64,000 nucleotides of DNA. Source: Listeria costaricensis. GTDB lineage: Bacteria; Bacillota; Bacilli; Lactobacillales; Listeriaceae. The position numbers and the translations under genes were made by a program. The first letter of the stretch is position 1. The number at the start of each line of letters is the position of its first letter. Below, piece by piece: positions 1 through 12,293 of the stretch. Under the pieces are notes generated by a model, which was given only the letters and a program-made list of their open reading frames with translations, did no database searches and was not told the DNA's origin. Location: positions 28,581-92,580 of the forward strand of contig NZ_FXUT01000009.1 in NCBI RefSeq assembly GCF_900183385.1, read 5' to 3'.

Positions 1-844
1 CAGAAGCGCTTTTGATTATTTGATACTGCTCCTCCATCTTTTGAAGTTGCGCCAATTTTTTCTCATTATCCTTGCCCTTCTGCAAGAGCAAATAGCGCTT
101 CCCCTTCCCCCATGGGAAAATTTGCAGCCGCCCTTTTCCAGCTAGATTCTTTCGCAATTCATTCACTTCTAAAAACGGATGATAGGCATGGTCAAAATTT
201 GTGCTCGTTTTTGACAATTTTCCCGCCAAAACCGCAAATTCTTCCTGCGTGAGTAAACTTTTATCCAAATGACAAATTTTTAGTCCCACAAGTTTTTGAA
301 GCTGCTCACCATCCTTTTGCCTACTCTGCACACGCCAAAGCTGCAAATAAGTCAACTTCTTCATTCTAGTCAGCGGCTCAAAACTTTCCAACTGCCACTT
401 TGCATCTAACCGGTAATCTAGCGTCAACGTTTCAAGCTTTGGCAAAGTTGTCAACGGCTCTAAGCTTTTCACTTTTGAAAAATTAAACAGCGATAGATGG
501 CGAAGATTGGGTGTCACATCTCCAGTCCATAATTCCTTACAGCCACGGTTCCATGAAATATGCAAAACTTCCAAGCGCGGACAATGATGCAGAAAAGAAA
601 ACTTCTGTATACTTGGACTACAAACGATCTCCAAAAATAAAAGCTCTTTTCCGATTTCCATCAGCTTTTCCGCAATAAAAGTTTCCGAGCAGTCATAAAA
701 AAAGCAGCCAGCCCCCTGCGCAAGTTGCACTTCTTGGTCATTCTGATAATATGTAAAAACAGTTTGCTGATAGTTTTCCTTCAATTTTTCATCCAAAAGA
801 CGTCTATCCAGATAACTCATAAAATAATTTGGTGTAATCGACAT
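1..844 (-). CDS. Leucine-rich protein of unknown function, 3' end cut by the window
   Basis: An open frame runs from an ATG at 844 to the window edge without a stop, giving about 281 residues of an incomplete protein. The ATG follows a good ribosome binding site (AAAGGAGAGAGCAA-ATG). The protein starts MSITPNYFMSYL. Its middle part (about residues 75-165) shows irregular leucine-rich repeats such as LEVLHISW, LRHLSLFN, LETLTLDY and LTYLQLW. There is no signal peptide or membrane segment in the visible part, so it is probably cytoplasmic. It begins 13 bp after the stop of the glycosylase-like gene upstream and is probably co-transcribed with it. I do not recognise a specific family beyond leucine-rich repeat proteins. 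Confidence 0.75.
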   Translation of the reverse strand, partial: MSITPNYFMSYLDRRLLDEKLKENYQQTVFTYYQNDQEVQLAQGAGCFFYDCSETFIAEKLMEIGKELLFLEIVCSPSIQKFSFLHHCPRLEVLHISWNRGCKELWTGDVTPNLRHLSLFNFSKVKSLEPLTTLPKLETLTLDYRLDAKWQLESFEPLTRMKKLTYLQLWRVQSRQKDGEQLQKLVGLKICHLDKSLLTQEEFAVLAGKLSKTSTNFDHAYHPFLEVNELRKNLAGKGRLQIFPWGKGKRYLLLQKGKDNEKKLAQLQKMEEQYQIIKSAS

Positions 845-857
845 TTGCTCTCTCCTT

Positions 858-1928
858 TTATTCCATTATAATTCCTTGCAACTCTTTCCCCATAAATTGC
901 GCAAGCTCCTGACATTTTACTTCGATACGCTTCAAGTCAGGTTTGCTAATTTTTCGATTTGGGAACAGCCTAAATTGAACCTTTCCGCCCTGAATCTGGT
1001 ACCGCCAAGTCCCCCGAAGTTTCCCATCAATAAGCAGCACGGATTCAATCTGCCCCGCCTTTCGCCAAATCAAGCTAATTTCATCCTCTGCCGCAATCCA
1101 GCGCTTATCCGCATAGCATACAAATAACGGATCAAATTTACCAAGCATCATAATCCCTTTTCTTACTTCCGGGAAAAAGTAGTCCGGGTGATAATAAACA
1201 ACAGATCCCCTTTCATCCGACACTACGGTAAAATCCGCCAGCGCCTCATTTATAAATGGCATAAAATCCGCCGCTTTAAGTCCCGACCAATGCCTGAAAT
1301 CCCGTAAAGAAGCCGGCCCATAAGCGCAAAAATAGCGTCGCAGCATCTCTATCACAGCCGCATCTTTATCATACTGTGCCGGTGTTGCTTCAAGCAGACG
1401 ATTGTGTCGATAAAGACGCGTTTTTGGCGTTTCCGGTACACAATAAAGCAGCCCATCCAGTGTTGCCTGTATCAAAATGCCGCCCCACGTCATCAGCTCC
1501 TTACTGTTCTCACCTAGGAGCGCCGCAATCTCCCCCTTGTCGACCTGCCCCTTCGTAAGCAGCAACTCCTCCATCTCCGCAAGTAGGATATCCAAATCCA
1601 GCTCCCGTTCTGCAAACTGTTTTTTCACCCAGTTGTGCCTTTCTTGATAGAGTGCCTGTAAGATGCCCCAATCCGCCGACTCATACAGATGTACCGTCAT
1701 CCGCTGTCCCCACAATTTGATTAGCCCGCTTTGCTGATATAAATCCGTCAATCTTTCTTTATCAAGTCCGTCAACACGGTTATACAAATTTATATCGGCG
1801 AACTGTTGATATTGCGCCTGTATGCCGAAAAGCCTGCTAGCGGCCTCCTGACAGCTTAAAAACGGTTCATACAAGCCAGAGTTGTAAAAACGTGCATGTC
1901 TGATTGCTTCATCGGTCAACTTTTGCAT
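858..1928 (-). CDS. AlkZ/YcaQ-like winged-helix DNA glycosylase
   Basis: A 356-residue protein of the HTH_42 (winged-helix DNA-binding, YcaQ/AlkZ) family. Characterised members excise alkylated bases or unhook interstrand crosslinks. The N-terminal region carries IQAQYQQ, which resembles the QxQ catalytic motif of AlkZ-type glycosylases. The middle contains HWSGLKAADF, typical of the family's winged-helix modules. An ATG 54 bp further upstream is in frame, but the ATG at 1928 is preceded by AAAGGAG at good spacing and the longer version has no site, so the shorter start is chosen. It lies beyond the terminators of the ribosomal operon and is followed closely by the leucine-rich gene. Assignment to AlkZ rather than another HTH_42 branch is inference; the substrate is unknown. 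Confidence 0.7.
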   Translation of the reverse strand: MQKLTDEAIRHARFYNSGLYEPFLSCQEAASRLFGIQAQYQQFADINLYNRVDGLDKERLTDLYQQSGLIKLWGQRMTVHLYESADWGILQALYQERHNWVKKQFAERELDLDILLAEMEELLLTKGQVDKGEIAALLGENSKELMTWGGILIQATLDGLLYCVPETPKTRLYRHNRLLEATPAQYDKDAAVIEMLRRYFCAYGPASLRDFRHWSGLKAADFMPFINEALADFTVVSDERGSVVYYHPDYFFPEVRKGIMMLGKFDPLFVCYADKRWIAAEDEISLIWRKAGQIESVLLIDGKLRGTWRYQIQGGKVQFRLFPNRKISKPDLKRIEVKCQELAQFMGKELQGIIME

Positions 1929-1991
1929 CCAATAGCACTCCTTTCTTTGTTTCATTATAATGGAGCGGCCACCGGGATGCACGCCGAAAAC

Positions 1992-2022
1992 ACAAAAAAA
2001 CTCAAAGCATCAACACTTTGAG
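1992..2022 (-). terminator. Rho-independent terminator
   Basis: On the minus strand, CTCAAAG and CTTTGAG form a perfect 7-bp stem around an 8-nt loop, followed by seven T. It is the second of two terminators between rplQ and the glycosylase-like gene and closes read-through from the ribosomal operon. Confidence 0.8.
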
Positions 2023-2033
2023 TCGAGAAGAAA

Positions 2034-2083
2034 TAAAAAAAGCCTGCGCTCTCCTCAGACCACGGTCAAAGGAGAACACACAG
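2034..2083 (-). terminator. Terminator of the S10-spc-alpha operon
   Basis: On the minus strand a long imperfect hairpin (CTCCTTTGACC pairing with GGTCTGAGGAG, extended by GU pairs) ends in GCAGGC and seven T. It lies about 70 bp after the rplQ stop and is the main end of the ribosomal transcript. A small GC-rich hairpin (CCGCC/GGCGG, about 2096-2111) sits between rplQ and it. Confidence 0.7.
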
Positions 2084-2150
2084 AGCTAGACAAGACCGCC
2101 AAAAACGGCGGCTTATCATGACACTCTACTTGCTTCTAGAAAATCAGTTA

Positions 2151-2558
2151 TTAAACTAATTCGATGATTACCATTGGAGCTCCGTCACCACGACGAGGTC
2201 CTTTTTTGTAGATACGAGTGTAACCACCTTGACGATCAGCGTACTTAGGCGCGATTTCATCAAAAAGTTTTTGAAGTGCATATACAGGTTGGTTAACTTT
2301 GACAGTAGTACCGTCTTTTTTCGTTTTATCAACTTGTTGTACGTCAGCAACTTCATGGCGAATGAACGCTTCTACTTGACGACGAGAATGCAAATCACCT
2401 TTTTTACCAGAAGTGATCATTTTTTCTACGACTTTACGAACTTCTTTTGCACGTGTTTCCGTAGTTTCGATACGGCCGTGTACGATTAAATCAGTCGCAA
2501 GATCACGAAGCAATGCTTTACGTTGAGAACTTGTACGACCTAATTTTCTGTAACCCAT
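2151..2558 (-). CDS. rplQ: 50S ribosomal protein L17
   Basis: A component of the large subunit near the peptide exit. The 135-residue product begins [20 protein letters not shown], the conserved L17 N-terminus. It is longer than the about 120 residues common in Bacillus because of a charged insertion (around [13 protein letters not shown]). It is the last gene of the alpha operon, 23 bp after rpoA, with an AAGGAGGG ribosome binding site, and is followed by two terminators. Confidence 0.98.
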   Translation of the reverse strand: MGYRKLGRTSSQRKALLRDLATDLIVHGRIETTETRAKEVRKVVEKMITSGKKGDLHSRRQVEAFIRHEVADVQQVDKTKKDGTTVKVNQPVYALQKLFDEIAPKYADRQGGYTRIYKKGPRRGDGAPMVIIELV

Positions 2559-2581
2559 GGATTTCCCTCCTTACGTTTCTA

Positions 2582-3526
2582 TCAGTTTTCGTTTCTTAAA
2601 GATAAGCCCAGATCAGCAAGTTTTACTTTAACTTCCTCAAGCGATTTACGGCCCAAGTTGCGGACTTTCATCATATCGTCTTCGGATTTATCAGCAAGCT
2701 CTTGAACTGTATTGATTCCAGCACGTTTCAGACAGTTATAAGAACGGACAGACAAGTCAAGTTCTTCAATTGTCATTTCAAGTACTTTCTCTTTATGGCT
2801 TTCTTCTTTTTCAATCATGATTTCAGCTTTTTGCGCTTCATCTGTTAGGTTAACGAAAATGCTCAAATGCTCAGAAAGAATTTTTGCACCAAGAGATACA
2901 GCTTCTTCCGGGCTGATACTTCCGTCTGTTAACACATCAAACGTTAGCTTGTCATAATTGGTTGATTGACCGACGCGCGTATTTTCCACTTGATAATTCA
3001 CACGAATAACAGGTGAGAAAATAGAATCGATTGGAAGCACACCAATTGGCATACTTTCACGTTTATTTTGATCAGCTGGTGTATAACCGCGACCACGAGT
3101 GGCATTCAAACGAACATGGAATTTTGCATTATCGCTAAGTGTAGCAATGTGCAAATCCGGATTCAAAATTTCAACATCGCTGTCATAGTTGATATCTCCT
3201 GCTGTAACAACACCAGGTCCCTGCATATCGATTTCTAATGTTTTTTCTTCATCAGAATATACTTTCAAGGCTAGTTTTTTGATATTCAAAATCATCGTTG
3301 TCACATCTTCAACTACACCTTCAATTACAGAAAACTCATGCAAAGCACCATCAATTTGAATTGATGTAACGGCTGCACCTGGAAGTGAAGATAATAGAAT
3401 ACGACGTAAGGAGTTACCCAAAGTTGTACCATATCCACGCTCAAGTGGTTCTACAACAAACTTTCCATACTTGGCATCATCGCTGATCTCAATCGTCTCG
3501 ATTTTTGGCTTTTCAATTTCGATCAT
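2582..3526 (-). CDS. rpoA: RNA polymerase subunit alpha
   Basis: The 314-residue alpha subunit, whose dimer nucleates assembly of RNA polymerase. The N-terminal assembly domain (about residues 1-230) contains the conserved [22 protein letters not shown] block. The C-terminal domain (about 245-314) has [16 protein letters not shown] and [12 protein letters not shown], the helix-hairpin-helix surfaces that touch UP elements and activators. Length is normal. It lies 108 bp downstream of rpsK, the largest gap in the alpha cluster, and 23 bp before rplQ. Confidence 0.99.
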   Translation of the reverse strand: MIEIEKPKIETIEISDDAKYGKFVVEPLERGYGTTLGNSLRRILLSSLPGAAVTSIQIDGALHEFSVIEGVVEDVTTMILNIKKLALKVYSDEEKTLEIDMQGPGVVTAGDINYDSDVEILNPDLHIATLSDNAKFHVRLNATRGRGYTPADQNKRESMPIGVLPIDSIFSPVIRVNYQVENTRVGQSTNYDKLTFDVLTDGSISPEEAVSLGAKILSEHLSIFVNLTDEAQKAEIMIEKEESHKEKVLEMTIEELDLSVRSYNCLKRAGINTVQELADKSEDDMMKVRNLGRKSLEEVKVKLADLGLSLRNEN

Positions 3527-3634
3527 TCAAATTTACCCTCCTTCAAAACGTCTTATTTCTTAAGTCTAGCCGACCTCTCTGCCTGATATTAAGACAGATA
3601 ACCACGTCTATAAGCAAGCATTAAAAGCGACTAC

Positions 3635-4024
<390 letters not shown>

Positions 4025-4051
4025 TCACTTACTACCTCCTTTACAAAGTGA

Positions 4052-4417
4052 TTATTTTTTCTTACCTGCAACAGTCTTAGAAGGACCTTTACGGGTACGA
4101 GCATTGTTTTTCGTATTTTGTCCGCGAACTGGAAGCCCACGACGGTGACGCATACCTCGGTAAGAACCGATTTCGATAAGACGCTTAACGTTCAAGTTCA
4201 CTTCACGACGAAGATCACCTTCAACTTTAATACGGTCTACGATTTCACGGATTTTACCTAATTCTTCTTCTGTTAGATCACGAGTACGAGTATCTTCTGA
4301 AACGCCTGCTTCTTTCAAAACTTTGATCGCAGTTTGTTTACCAATACCGTAAATGTAAGTCAGGGAAATAACGATACGTTTTTCACGTGGAACGTCCACA
4401 CCTGCAATACGTGCCAT
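4052..4417 (-). CDS. rpsM: 30S ribosomal protein S13
   Basis: A protein of the small-subunit head that bridges to the 50S subunit and contacts P-site tRNA through its basic tail. The 121 residues begin [14 protein letters not shown] and end in the lysine-rich [25 protein letters not shown] is the conserved core. It follows rpmJ in the standard order. Confidence 0.99.
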   Translation of the reverse strand: MARIAGVDVPREKRIVISLTYIYGIGKQTAIKVLKEAGVSEDTRTRDLTEEELGKIREIVDRIKVEGDLRREVNLNVKRLIEIGSYRGMRHRRGLPVRGQNTKNNARTRKGPSKTVAGKKK

Positions 4418-4436
4418 TTAGTCCAGCACCTCCTTA

Positions 4437-4870
<434 letters not shown>

Positions 4871-5226
4871 ATCTTCGCTACCTCCTTCTTCATTTACTGG
4901 GACCACTTGGTTAACGATTCATTCAGTGTAAATACTTGATTACATGAAAAAACGTAAAACACACCAAAATTCGGCTCCTTTTTTGAAGGAATCGGACCTT
5001 GATACATTCATAGACAACCTGAAAAGTGAAATCCGTAAATCCAGAAGAACAGTAATCACTTACAGTTCGGTAGTGTCAAAACGACCTTCGGAAGAGCTAC
5101 GGGACGGTTCTCTCGTTCATCATGATTTGCTAAGATGCTTTTATTCCACTGCCAATTATCCATTATACTACAAACCCAACAGATTTGCACGTATTATTTT
5201 AACAGCTGTGGTCAGCTCGACTCTCC
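4871..5226 (-). promoter_or_regulatory. Long adk-infA gap with a possible promoter and infA leader
   Basis: About 356 bp without a recognisable gene; Bacillus has map at this place and it is absent here. On the minus strand a perfect TATAAT lies at 5162-5167, with only a weak -35 (GTGCAA at 5185-5190), so an internal promoter for infA and the downstream alpha genes is plausible. The leader would be about 290 nt. A weak hairpin (AGCTG/CAGCT) follows the adk stop. A 105-codon plus-strand frame in this gap has no ribosome binding site and was not accepted. Confidence 0.4.
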
Positions 5227-5937
<711 letters not shown>

Positions 5938-7233
5938 TTATTTGATGAATCCTCGGTAATTCCGTTTTACAAGCTGACCTTCTAGCTGTTTCGTTGTGTC
6001 AAGTGCCACACCGATAACGATTAGAAGACTTGTTCCACCAATGGCAAGGGATTGCGGCAAGCTGAACGCCACAGTACCAATCGTTGGCAGAATAGCAACG
6101 ACCGCTAGGAAAATCGCACCTACAAATGTCAATCGGTAAAGGACTGACGTTAGATAGGCTTGCGTTTCTCTGCCTGGACGCTTACTAGGAATATAACCGC
6201 CTTGCTTTTTCAAGTTATCCGCCACTTTTTCAGGGTTAACTTGGATAAAAGCATAGAAATAAGTGAATGCGATAATAAGTGCGACATACAAAATCATACC
6301 GACTGGCTTTGTATAGTCGAAGATATTTTTCAAAACGGCCACAACTTGATTGCTACTATCAAAGAAAGTAAGAATCGTTTGTGGTGTAACAATAAAGGCA
6401 CTTGCAAAGATTACCGGAATAACCCCTGCTGAATTAAGTTTCAGCGGCAAGTGAGTGGACTGTGCGCCACCTTGTTTATTGCCAGCAACACGTTTTGAAT
6501 ACTGCACGGGAATTTTCCGTAGCGCTTGTTGGAAGAAAATAACCGCTACGACAATCAGAAGAGCTGCAAGCGCAATGCCTGCTAGAATCAGCACATGCAA
6601 GAATAGCTGATCTCCGGCACCTTCGATTTGTTGAACGTACAACTGACGAAGACCGTCTGGAATACGTGCAACGATACCCGCGAAGATGATAATGGAAACC
6701 CCATTACCAATACCTTTTACAGTAATTTGCTCACCTAACCACATTAGGAACATCGTACCTGTTGTCAGAACGATCGCAATCGCAATATATTGAGGAATCG
6801 TATCATTGAAAATCAAAAGCGATCCAGACATACGGTTAAAACCATATGCCATACCGAAAGCTTCGATCAAACCAAGTCCGATTGTCAAATAACGCGTAAG
6901 CTGATTGAGTTTTTTACGACCCATCTCACCTTGTTTTGACCATTCAGTAAGCTTAGGAACAACGTCCATTTGAAGTAGCTGTACAATAATAGACGATGTG
7001 ATGTAAGGCATAACGCCCATTGCAAACACAGAAAAGTTTTTCAGCGCCCCACCGTTAAAGGTATTGAGGAAGCCGAAAATCCCACTGTCCATTGTTGATT
7101 GTAAAACAGAAGCATCTACCCCCGGCACAGGAATAAATGTTCCGATCCGAAAAATGATCAGCATAGCAAGTGTAAACAGAATCTTTTTTCGGATATCAGC
7201 TACTCTAAAGAAGTTGACTAACGTACGAAACAT
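5938..7233 (-). CDS. secY: Preprotein translocase subunit SecY
   Basis: The 431-residue channel subunit of the Sec translocon. Ten hydrophobic segments are visible, beginning with KKILFTLAMLIIFRIGTFIPVPG, and the conserved GMAYGFNRM and PSKRPGRETQAYL (cytosolic loop) regions are present. Its ATG overlaps the TAA of rplO by one base (TAATG), which implies translational coupling. Confidence 0.99.
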   Translation of the reverse strand: MFRTLVNFFRVADIRKKILFTLAMLIIFRIGTFIPVPGVDASVLQSTMDSGIFGFLNTFNGGALKNFSVFAMGVMPYITSSIIVQLLQMDVVPKLTEWSKQGEMGRKKLNQLTRYLTIGLGLIEAFGMAYGFNRMSGSLLIFNDTIPQYIAIAIVLTTGTMFLMWLGEQITVKGIGNGVSIIIFAGIVARIPDGLRQLYVQQIEGAGDQLFLHVLILAGIALAALLIVVAVIFFQQALRKIPVQYSKRVAGNKQGGAQSTHLPLKLNSAGVIPVIFASAFIVTPQTILTFFDSSNQVVAVLKNIFDYTKPVGMILYVALIIAFTYFYAFIQVNPEKVADNLKKQGGYIPSKRPGRETQAYLTSVLYRLTFVGAIFLAVVAILPTIGTVAFSLPQSLAIGGTSLLIVIGVALDTTKQLEGQLVKRNYRGFIK

Positions 7234-7673
7234 TAGATCACCTCAGCTTTTCCACCGGCAGCTTCAATAGCTTCCTTCGCTGCAGTAGAAAATTTATTTG
7301 CTTTCACTGTCAATTTTTTCTCAAGAGATCCATTAGATAGAATTTTGATCCCAGATTTTGCGTTACGCACAATACCAGTTTCGATCAAAAGTTCAGGTGT
7401 TACTTCTGTACCTTCTTCAAAGCGGTTCAAAACATCAAGATTCACAACTGCGAATTCTTTACGGTTGATGTTTGTAAAGCCACGTTTAGGTAAACGACGG
7501 AATAATGGCAATTGACCACCTTCAAAACCTAAGCGTACACCGCCGCCGGAACGAGCTTTTTGTCCTTTATGACCGCGTCCAGCAGTTTTACCGTTACCAG
7601 AGCCTGTACCACGACCAACACGATTACGTTCTTTACGGGAACCTTCAGCAGGTTTGAGTTCGTGTAGTTTCAT
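7233..7673 (-). CDS. rplO: 50S ribosomal protein L15
   Basis: A large-subunit protein of 146 residues beginning [20 protein letters not shown], with the glycine- and basic-rich N-terminal extension [19 protein letters not shown] typical of L15. The ATG at 7673 gives the standard length; another start lies 9 bp upstream but is poorly placed. Its stop overlaps the secY start. Confidence 0.98.
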   Translation of the reverse strand: MKLHELKPAEGSRKERNRVGRGTGSGNGKTAGRGHKGQKARSGGGVRLGFEGGQLPLFRRLPKRGFTNINRKEFAVVNLDVLNRFEEGTEVTPELLIETGIVRNAKSGIKILSNGSLEKKLTVKANKFSTAAKEAIEAAGGKAEVI

Positions 7674-7725
7674 GTCAAGCACCTCCTCCTATTTCCAATT
7701 CTTCGATTGATATCTAAAATAAAGC

Positions 7726-7905
7726 TTAAACTTCTTTAACGTCCAAAAGATGGCTAACTTTGTTAATCATCCCACGAATTGCAGGATTATCTTCTTTGAC
7801 AACAACGGAATTTGTTTTGCCAAGACCAAGAGCCTTCACAGTTTTGCGTTGTGTTTCGGGACGACCGATTAAGCTACGTTTTAGAGTGATTTCTAATTTC
7901 GCCAT
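7726..7905 (-). CDS. rpmD: 50S ribosomal protein L30
   Basis: A 59-residue protein too short for most length filters. It reads [20 protein letters not shown] at the N-terminus and contains [20 protein letters not shown], the L30 signature, ending [23 protein letters not shown] site precedes the ATG. It sits between rpsE and rplO, its normal position. Confidence 0.97.
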   Translation of the reverse strand: MAKLEITLKRSLIGRPETQRKTVKALGLGKTNSVVVKEDNPAIRGMINKVSHLLDVKEV

Positions 7906-7921
7906 AATGATAATTCCCTCC

Positions 7922-8425
7922 TTATCCTAGCAATTCTTCCACTGTTTTGCCGCGAAGTTTTGCAACTTCTTCAGCTTGTTTAAGTTGTTTGATTCCGTCG
8001 ATTGTCGCACGAACCATGTTGATCGGTGTGTTAGATCCAAGAGACTTGGAAGAAACATCCGCAACACCAGCAAGTTCAAGTACGGCACGAACCGGACCAC
8101 CAGCTGTTACACCAGAACCGGCACTAGCAGGTTTAAGAAGGATTTCGCCTCCGCCAAAGCGACCAACAACAGTGTGAGGGATGGTTGTGTTAACTGTTGG
8201 TACGAATACCATGTTTTTCTTCGCATCCTCAACTGCTTTTTTGATTGCATCTGGAACCTCTTGTGCTTTACCAGTACCAAAGCCTACATGGCCGTTTTTG
8301 TCGCCAACAACAACAAGTGCTGTGAAGCGGAAACGACGACCACCTTTAACAACTTTAGCAACACGGTTGATTGTCACAACGCGTTCTTCTAATTCCAATT
8401 TGTTTCCATCAATAAATTCAGGCAT
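7922..8425 (-). CDS. rpsE: 30S ribosomal protein S5
   Basis: A small-subunit protein involved in decoding fidelity and mRNA helicase activity; spectinomycin-resistance mutations map to the S5 loop near its N-terminus. The 167-residue sequence has [18 protein letters not shown] and [18 protein letters not shown]. The ATG at 8425 follows TAGGAGGGAAAATTG; a TTG codon directly upstream is less likely. Confidence 0.98.
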   Translation of the reverse strand: MPEFIDGNKLELEERVVTINRVAKVVKGGRRFRFTALVVVGDKNGHVGFGTGKAQEVPDAIKKAVEDAKKNMVFVPTVNTTIPHTVVGRFGGGEILLKPASAGSGVTAGGPVRAVLELAGVADVSSKSLGSNTPINMVRATIDGIKQLKQAEEVAKLRGKTVEELLG

Positions 8426-8445
8426 CAATTTTCCCTCCTAACCTA

Positions 8446-8805
8446 TTAGAATTTAAGTCCGTTTTCACGAGCAGCTTCAGCCAAAGCTTTTACACGTCCA
8501 TGATAAAGGTATCCTCCACGGTCGAATACGACAGAAGTAATACCTTTTTCAGCAGCACGTTTAGCAACTAATTCGCCAACTTTGCTTGCAGCGTCAACTT
8601 TAGATTCAGCAGAACCAAAGTCTTTATCTAAATTCGATGCACTTACAAGAGTAGCACCATTTACATCATCAATTACTTGAGCATAAATGTTTTTGTTAGA
8701 ACGGAAAACGTTTAGACGAGGACGGCTTTCAGTTCCGTTAATTTTGGAACGTACACGTGCATGTCTTTTTTTCCGTACTTTATTTTTGTCGATTTTGGTA
8801 ATCAC
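8446..8805 (-). CDS. rplR: 50S ribosomal protein L18
   Basis: A 5S-rRNA-binding protein of the central protuberance. The core [20 protein letters not shown] and C-terminal [20 protein letters not shown] identify it. The start is read as GTG at 8805, 8 nt after GAGG, giving 119 residues as in other Listeria. A GTG nine bases upstream is an alternative start but overlaps the ribosome binding site. Confidence 0.96.
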   Translation of the reverse strand: MITKIDKNKVRKKRHARVRSKINGTESRPRLNVFRSNKNIYAQVIDDVNGATLVSASNLDKDFGSAESKVDAASKVGELVAKRAAEKGITSVVFDRGGYLYHGRVKALAEAARENGLKF

Positions 8806-8839
8806 ACGACTCACCTCTTCTCTAATCGCCTATGCGGCA

Positions 8840-9376
8840 TTATTTACCAGTTTTACCTTCTTTGCGACGAACATATTCGCCTTCATAACGAATCCCTTTA
8901 CCTTTGTAAGGTTCAGGCGGACGTACAGCGCGGATATTAGCAGCAAGTTCACCAACGTGTTCTTTGTTGAAGCCTTTAACGATGATTTTCGTATTAGCAG
9001 GAACTTCAATTTCAACACCTTTTGGAGCTTCGAATTCTACTGGATGAGAGTAACCTACGTTAAGAACAAGTTTACTACCTTGTTTTTGCGCACGGTAACC
9101 AACACCGACAAGTTCCAATGTTTTTTCGTAGCCTTCAGAAACACCTACGATCATGTTATTTAAAACAGCTCGAGTCGTTCCGTGAAGAGCACGGTGATTT
9201 TTATTGTCAGAAGGACGAGTAACGTTGATCTCGCTTCCTTCGATATTGATAGAGATTTCTGGGTTGAACTCTTTTACAAGTTCACCTTTAGGACCCTTAA
9301 CTGTAGCAGTTGAACCGTCAAGAGTGACAGTCACGCCAGCAGGGATCGTAATAGGTTTTTTACCGATACGGGACAT
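8840..9376 (-). CDS. rplF: 50S ribosomal protein L6
   Basis: A large-subunit protein near the factor-binding site. It has 178 residues, starting [20 protein letters not shown]. The conserved C-terminal signature [20 protein letters not shown] is intact. It lies between rpsH and rplR with AAGGAGGTGCGC before the ATG. Confidence 0.99.
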   Translation of the reverse strand: MSRIGKKPITIPAGVTVTLDGSTATVKGPKGELVKEFNPEISINIEGSEINVTRPSDNKNHRALHGTTRAVLNNMIVGVSEGYEKTLELVGVGYRAQKQGSKLVLNVGYSHPVEFEAPKGVEIEVPANTKIIVKGFNKEHVGELAANIRAVRPPEPYKGKGIRYEGEYVRRKEGKTGK

Positions 9377-9406
9377 TTAGCGCACCTCCTTGTGTTTTAC
9401 TAATTC

Positions 9407-9805
9407 TTACCAAACGTATGCTAGAACTTCTCCGCCCACTTGTTTAGCGCGAGCTTCTTTATCAGTCAAAAGACCTTGAGAAGTAGATACGATTGCGATA
9501 CCAAGACCGTTAAGTACTTTCGGCACCTCGTTTGATTTTGCGTATACACGCAGACCTGGTTTACTGATACGTTTCAGACCAGTGATTACACGTTCGCCGG
9601 ATTGACCGTATTTAAGGAAAACACGAATCGTACCTTGCTTGTCATCTTCAATATACTCAACATCGCGGATAAAGCCTTCACGTTTCAGGATTTCAGCGAT
9701 TTCTTTCTTGATTTTGGATGCAGGCAATTCTAATTTGTCATGTTTTACCATGTTAGCATTACGGATACGAGTTAGAAAATCTGCAATTGGATCTGTCATC
9801 ACCAT
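9407..9805 (-). CDS. rpsH: 30S ribosomal protein S8
   Basis: Binds the central domain of 16S rRNA and is essential for 30S assembly. The 132 residues start [19 protein letters not shown] and end with [20 protein letters not shown] and LAYVW, the S8 C-terminal hallmark. In several bacteria S8 or its partner proteins feed back on the spc mRNA; no S8-site mimic was identified here. Confidence 0.98.
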   Translation of the reverse strand: MVMTDPIADFLTRIRNANMVKHDKLELPASKIKKEIAEILKREGFIRDVEYIEDDKQGTIRVFLKYGQSGERVITGLKRISKPGLRVYAKSNEVPKVLNGLGIAIVSTSQGLLTDKEARAKQVGGEVLAYVW

Positions 9806-9836
9806 GTGTAATTAACCTCCTTCCTTCAACTATTTC

Positions 9837-10034
<198 letters not shown>

Positions 10035-10049
10035 CTACTTAATTAGTGA

Positions 10050-10589
10050 TTACTTTTGAAATGGCATTCCTACGAGTGTTAACAACTCACGGGATTCTTC
10101 ATCAGTTTTCGCAGTTGTAACGATAACAACGTCCATACCACGAACTTTAGAAACTTTATCGTAATCAATTTCAGGGAAAATCAATTGTTCTCTCACACCC
10201 AACGTATAGTTACCACGGCCGTCGAAAGCTTTTTTCGATACACCACGGAAGTCACGTACACGTGGAAGTGAAACAGTAATTAATTTATCTAAGAAATCAT
10301 ACATGCGGTCACCACGAAGCGTTACTTTCGCACCGATTGGCATTCCTTCACGAAGACGGAAACCAGCGATAGAATTTTTTGCTTTTGTGATAACAGGTTT
10401 TTGACCAGTGATTAGCGCTAGCTCTTCAACTGCGTCATCTAAAACTTTCGCATTCGCTACTGCGTCACCAACACCAGTGTTGATTACGATTTTTTCGATT
10501 TTTGGTACTTCCATTACGGAAGAATAGTTAAATTTGCTCATCATACCAGGAACAATTTCCTTAAGATAGCGATCTTTAAGGCGATTCAT
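10050..10589 (-). CDS. rplE: 50S ribosomal protein L5
   Basis: Binds 5S rRNA and forms the bridge to S13 in the small subunit. The 179 residues include [11 protein letters not shown] near the N-terminus and the conserved [21 protein letters not shown]. Length and position (rplX-rplE-rpsN) are standard; the ATG follows AAGGAGGCAACATTAC. Confidence 0.99.
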   Translation of the reverse strand: MNRLKDRYLKEIVPGMMSKFNYSSVMEVPKIEKIVINTGVGDAVANAKVLDDAVEELALITGQKPVITKAKNSIAGFRLREGMPIGAKVTLRGDRMYDFLDKLITVSLPRVRDFRGVSKKAFDGRGNYTLGVREQLIFPEIDYDKVSKVRGMDVVIVTTAKTDEESRELLTLVGMPFQK

Positions 10590-10615
10590 GTAATGTTGCC
10601 TCCTTCCTCACTTAA

Positions 10616-10927
10616 TTATTTATCGATTACTTGACCGGACTTTTTAGCAACACGCACTTTTTTGTCGCCTTTTACTTCATAACCCACACGAGTAGGTTCA
10701 CCGGATTTCGGATCAATTAACATTACGTTAGAAACGTGAATTGGTGCTTCCACATTCAAAATTCCGCCTTGCGGATTGATGTTGGATGGTTTAGTGTGTT
10801 TTTTCACCATGTTGATACCTTCAACAATTACACGATCTTTTTTAGGAAATGCAGCAAGCACTTTGCCTTCTTTTCCTTTGTCTTTACCAGTAATAACTTT
10901 TACTTTATCACCTTTTTTGACATGCAT
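10616..10927 (-). CDS. rplX: 50S ribosomal protein L24
   Basis: An early-assembly large-subunit protein with a KOW domain. It has 103 residues, starting [20 protein letters not shown], the KOW motif, and contains [20 protein letters not shown]. It lies between rplN and rplE. Confidence 0.99.
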   Translation of the reverse strand: MHVKKGDKVKVITGKDKGKEGKVLAAFPKKDRVIVEGINMVKKHTKPSNINPQGGILNVEAPIHVSNVMLIDPKSGEPTRVGYEVKGDKKVRVAKKSGQVIDK

Positions 10928-10960
10928 CTTTTAGCACCTCCTTGGATTGAAACTGATTTT

Positions 10961-11350
<390 letters not shown>

Positions 11351-11385
11351 TTACGAGAGATGGGAATTGCTCCCCAAAAATTGGT

Positions 11386-11649
11386 TTAGATAATAACTGC
11401 TTCTTCTACAACATCTAGCAAACGGAAGTGTTTAGTTGCAGACAATGGACGAGTTTCCATGATACGAACGATGTCGCCAGTTTTCGCAGTGTTATTTTCA
11501 TCATGCGCTTTGAATTTTTTAGAGTATTTCACGCGCTTGCCGTACAAACCATGTTTTTTGTGAGTTTCAACTACAACTGTAATGGTTTTATCCATTTTGT
11601 CGGATACGACGCGGCCAGTGTAAATTTTACGCTGATTACGATCAGTCAT
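11386..11649 (-). CDS. rpsQ: 30S ribosomal protein S17
   Basis: A primary 16S rRNA binding protein with an OB fold. It has 87 residues; [20 protein letters not shown] and [20 protein letters not shown] are the family signature. It lies between rpmC and rplN. Confidence 0.99.
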   Translation of the reverse strand: MTDRNQRKIYTGRVVSDKMDKTITVVVETHKKHGLYGKRVKYSKKFKAHDENNTAKTGDIVRIMETRPLSATKHFRLLDVVEEAVII

Positions 11650-11675
11650 GCTTCATAGACCTCCTTATTGATTTT

Positions 11676-11867
11676 TTAAGCAAGTTCTCTTTCTTTAACA
11701 ATTGTTTTCATACGAGCAATTGCTTTACGCACTTCTCTAATACGTGCGGTATTCTCTAATTGTCCAGTAGCTAACTGAAAGCGCAGGTTGAAAAGCTCTT
11801 CTTTTAGCGCTTTTTCTTGGTCCATAATTTCGGTAGTGGATAATTCACGAATATCCTTAGCTTTCAT
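11676..11867 (-). CDS. rpmC: 50S ribosomal protein L29
   Basis: A two-helix protein at the tunnel exit, part of the binding site for trigger factor and SRP. It has 63 residues, starting [20 protein letters not shown] and containing the helix [19 protein letters not shown]. The ATG at 11867 gives the normal length and overlaps the 3' end of rplP by 11 bases, so translation is probably coupled. Confidence 0.97.
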   Translation of the reverse strand: MKAKDIRELSTTEIMDQEKALKEELFNLRFQLATGQLENTARIREVRKAIARMKTIVKERELA

Positions 11868-12291
11868 TTGCTTCACCACCAATTTCTTCACGTTTAACGA
11901 TCTTCGTTTTGACCGGCAGTTTGTGTGCTGCAAGACGTAATGCTTCACGCGCTACTTCTTCAGGTACACCTGCGATTTCAAACATAATTTTGCCACGTTT
12001 AACTGGAGAAACCCAGCCTTCCGGAGCACCTTTACCTTTACCCATCCGAACACCGATTGGTTTAGATGTGTAAGATTTATGAGGGAAAATTTTAATCCAA
12101 ACTTTACCGCCACGTTTCATGTAACGAGTCATTGCAATACGGGCTGCTTCGATTTGACGGTTTGTGATCCAAGAAGCTTCTACTGCTTGAAGACCATATT
12201 CACCAAATGCTACTTCAGTGCCGCCTTTCGCGCGTCCACGCATGTTACCACGGAACTCACGACGGTATTTTACACGTTTAGGGACTAACAT
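11857..12291 (-). CDS. rplP: 50S ribosomal protein L16
   Basis: A large-subunit protein near the A site that helps position tRNA. The 144 residues begin [20 protein letters not shown] and include the conserved [20 protein letters not shown]. The ATG at 12291 follows GGAGGAAAATAATA. It begins 2 bp after the rpsC stop and its own end overlaps rpmC. Confidence 0.98.
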   Translation of the reverse strand: MLVPKRVKYRREFRGNMRGRAKGGTEVAFGEYGLQAVEASWITNRQIEAARIAMTRYMKRGGKVWIKIFPHKSYTSKPIGVRMGKGKGAPEGWVSPVKRGKIMFEIAGVPEEVAREALRLAAHKLPVKTKIVKREEIGGEANES

Positions 12292-12293
12292 TA

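Noticed and set aside
2096-2111. Short GC hairpin CCGCC/GGCGG just after rplQ considered as the main terminator
   Set aside because: No T-tract follows on the minus strand; the two downstream hairpins with seven T each are the better terminators.
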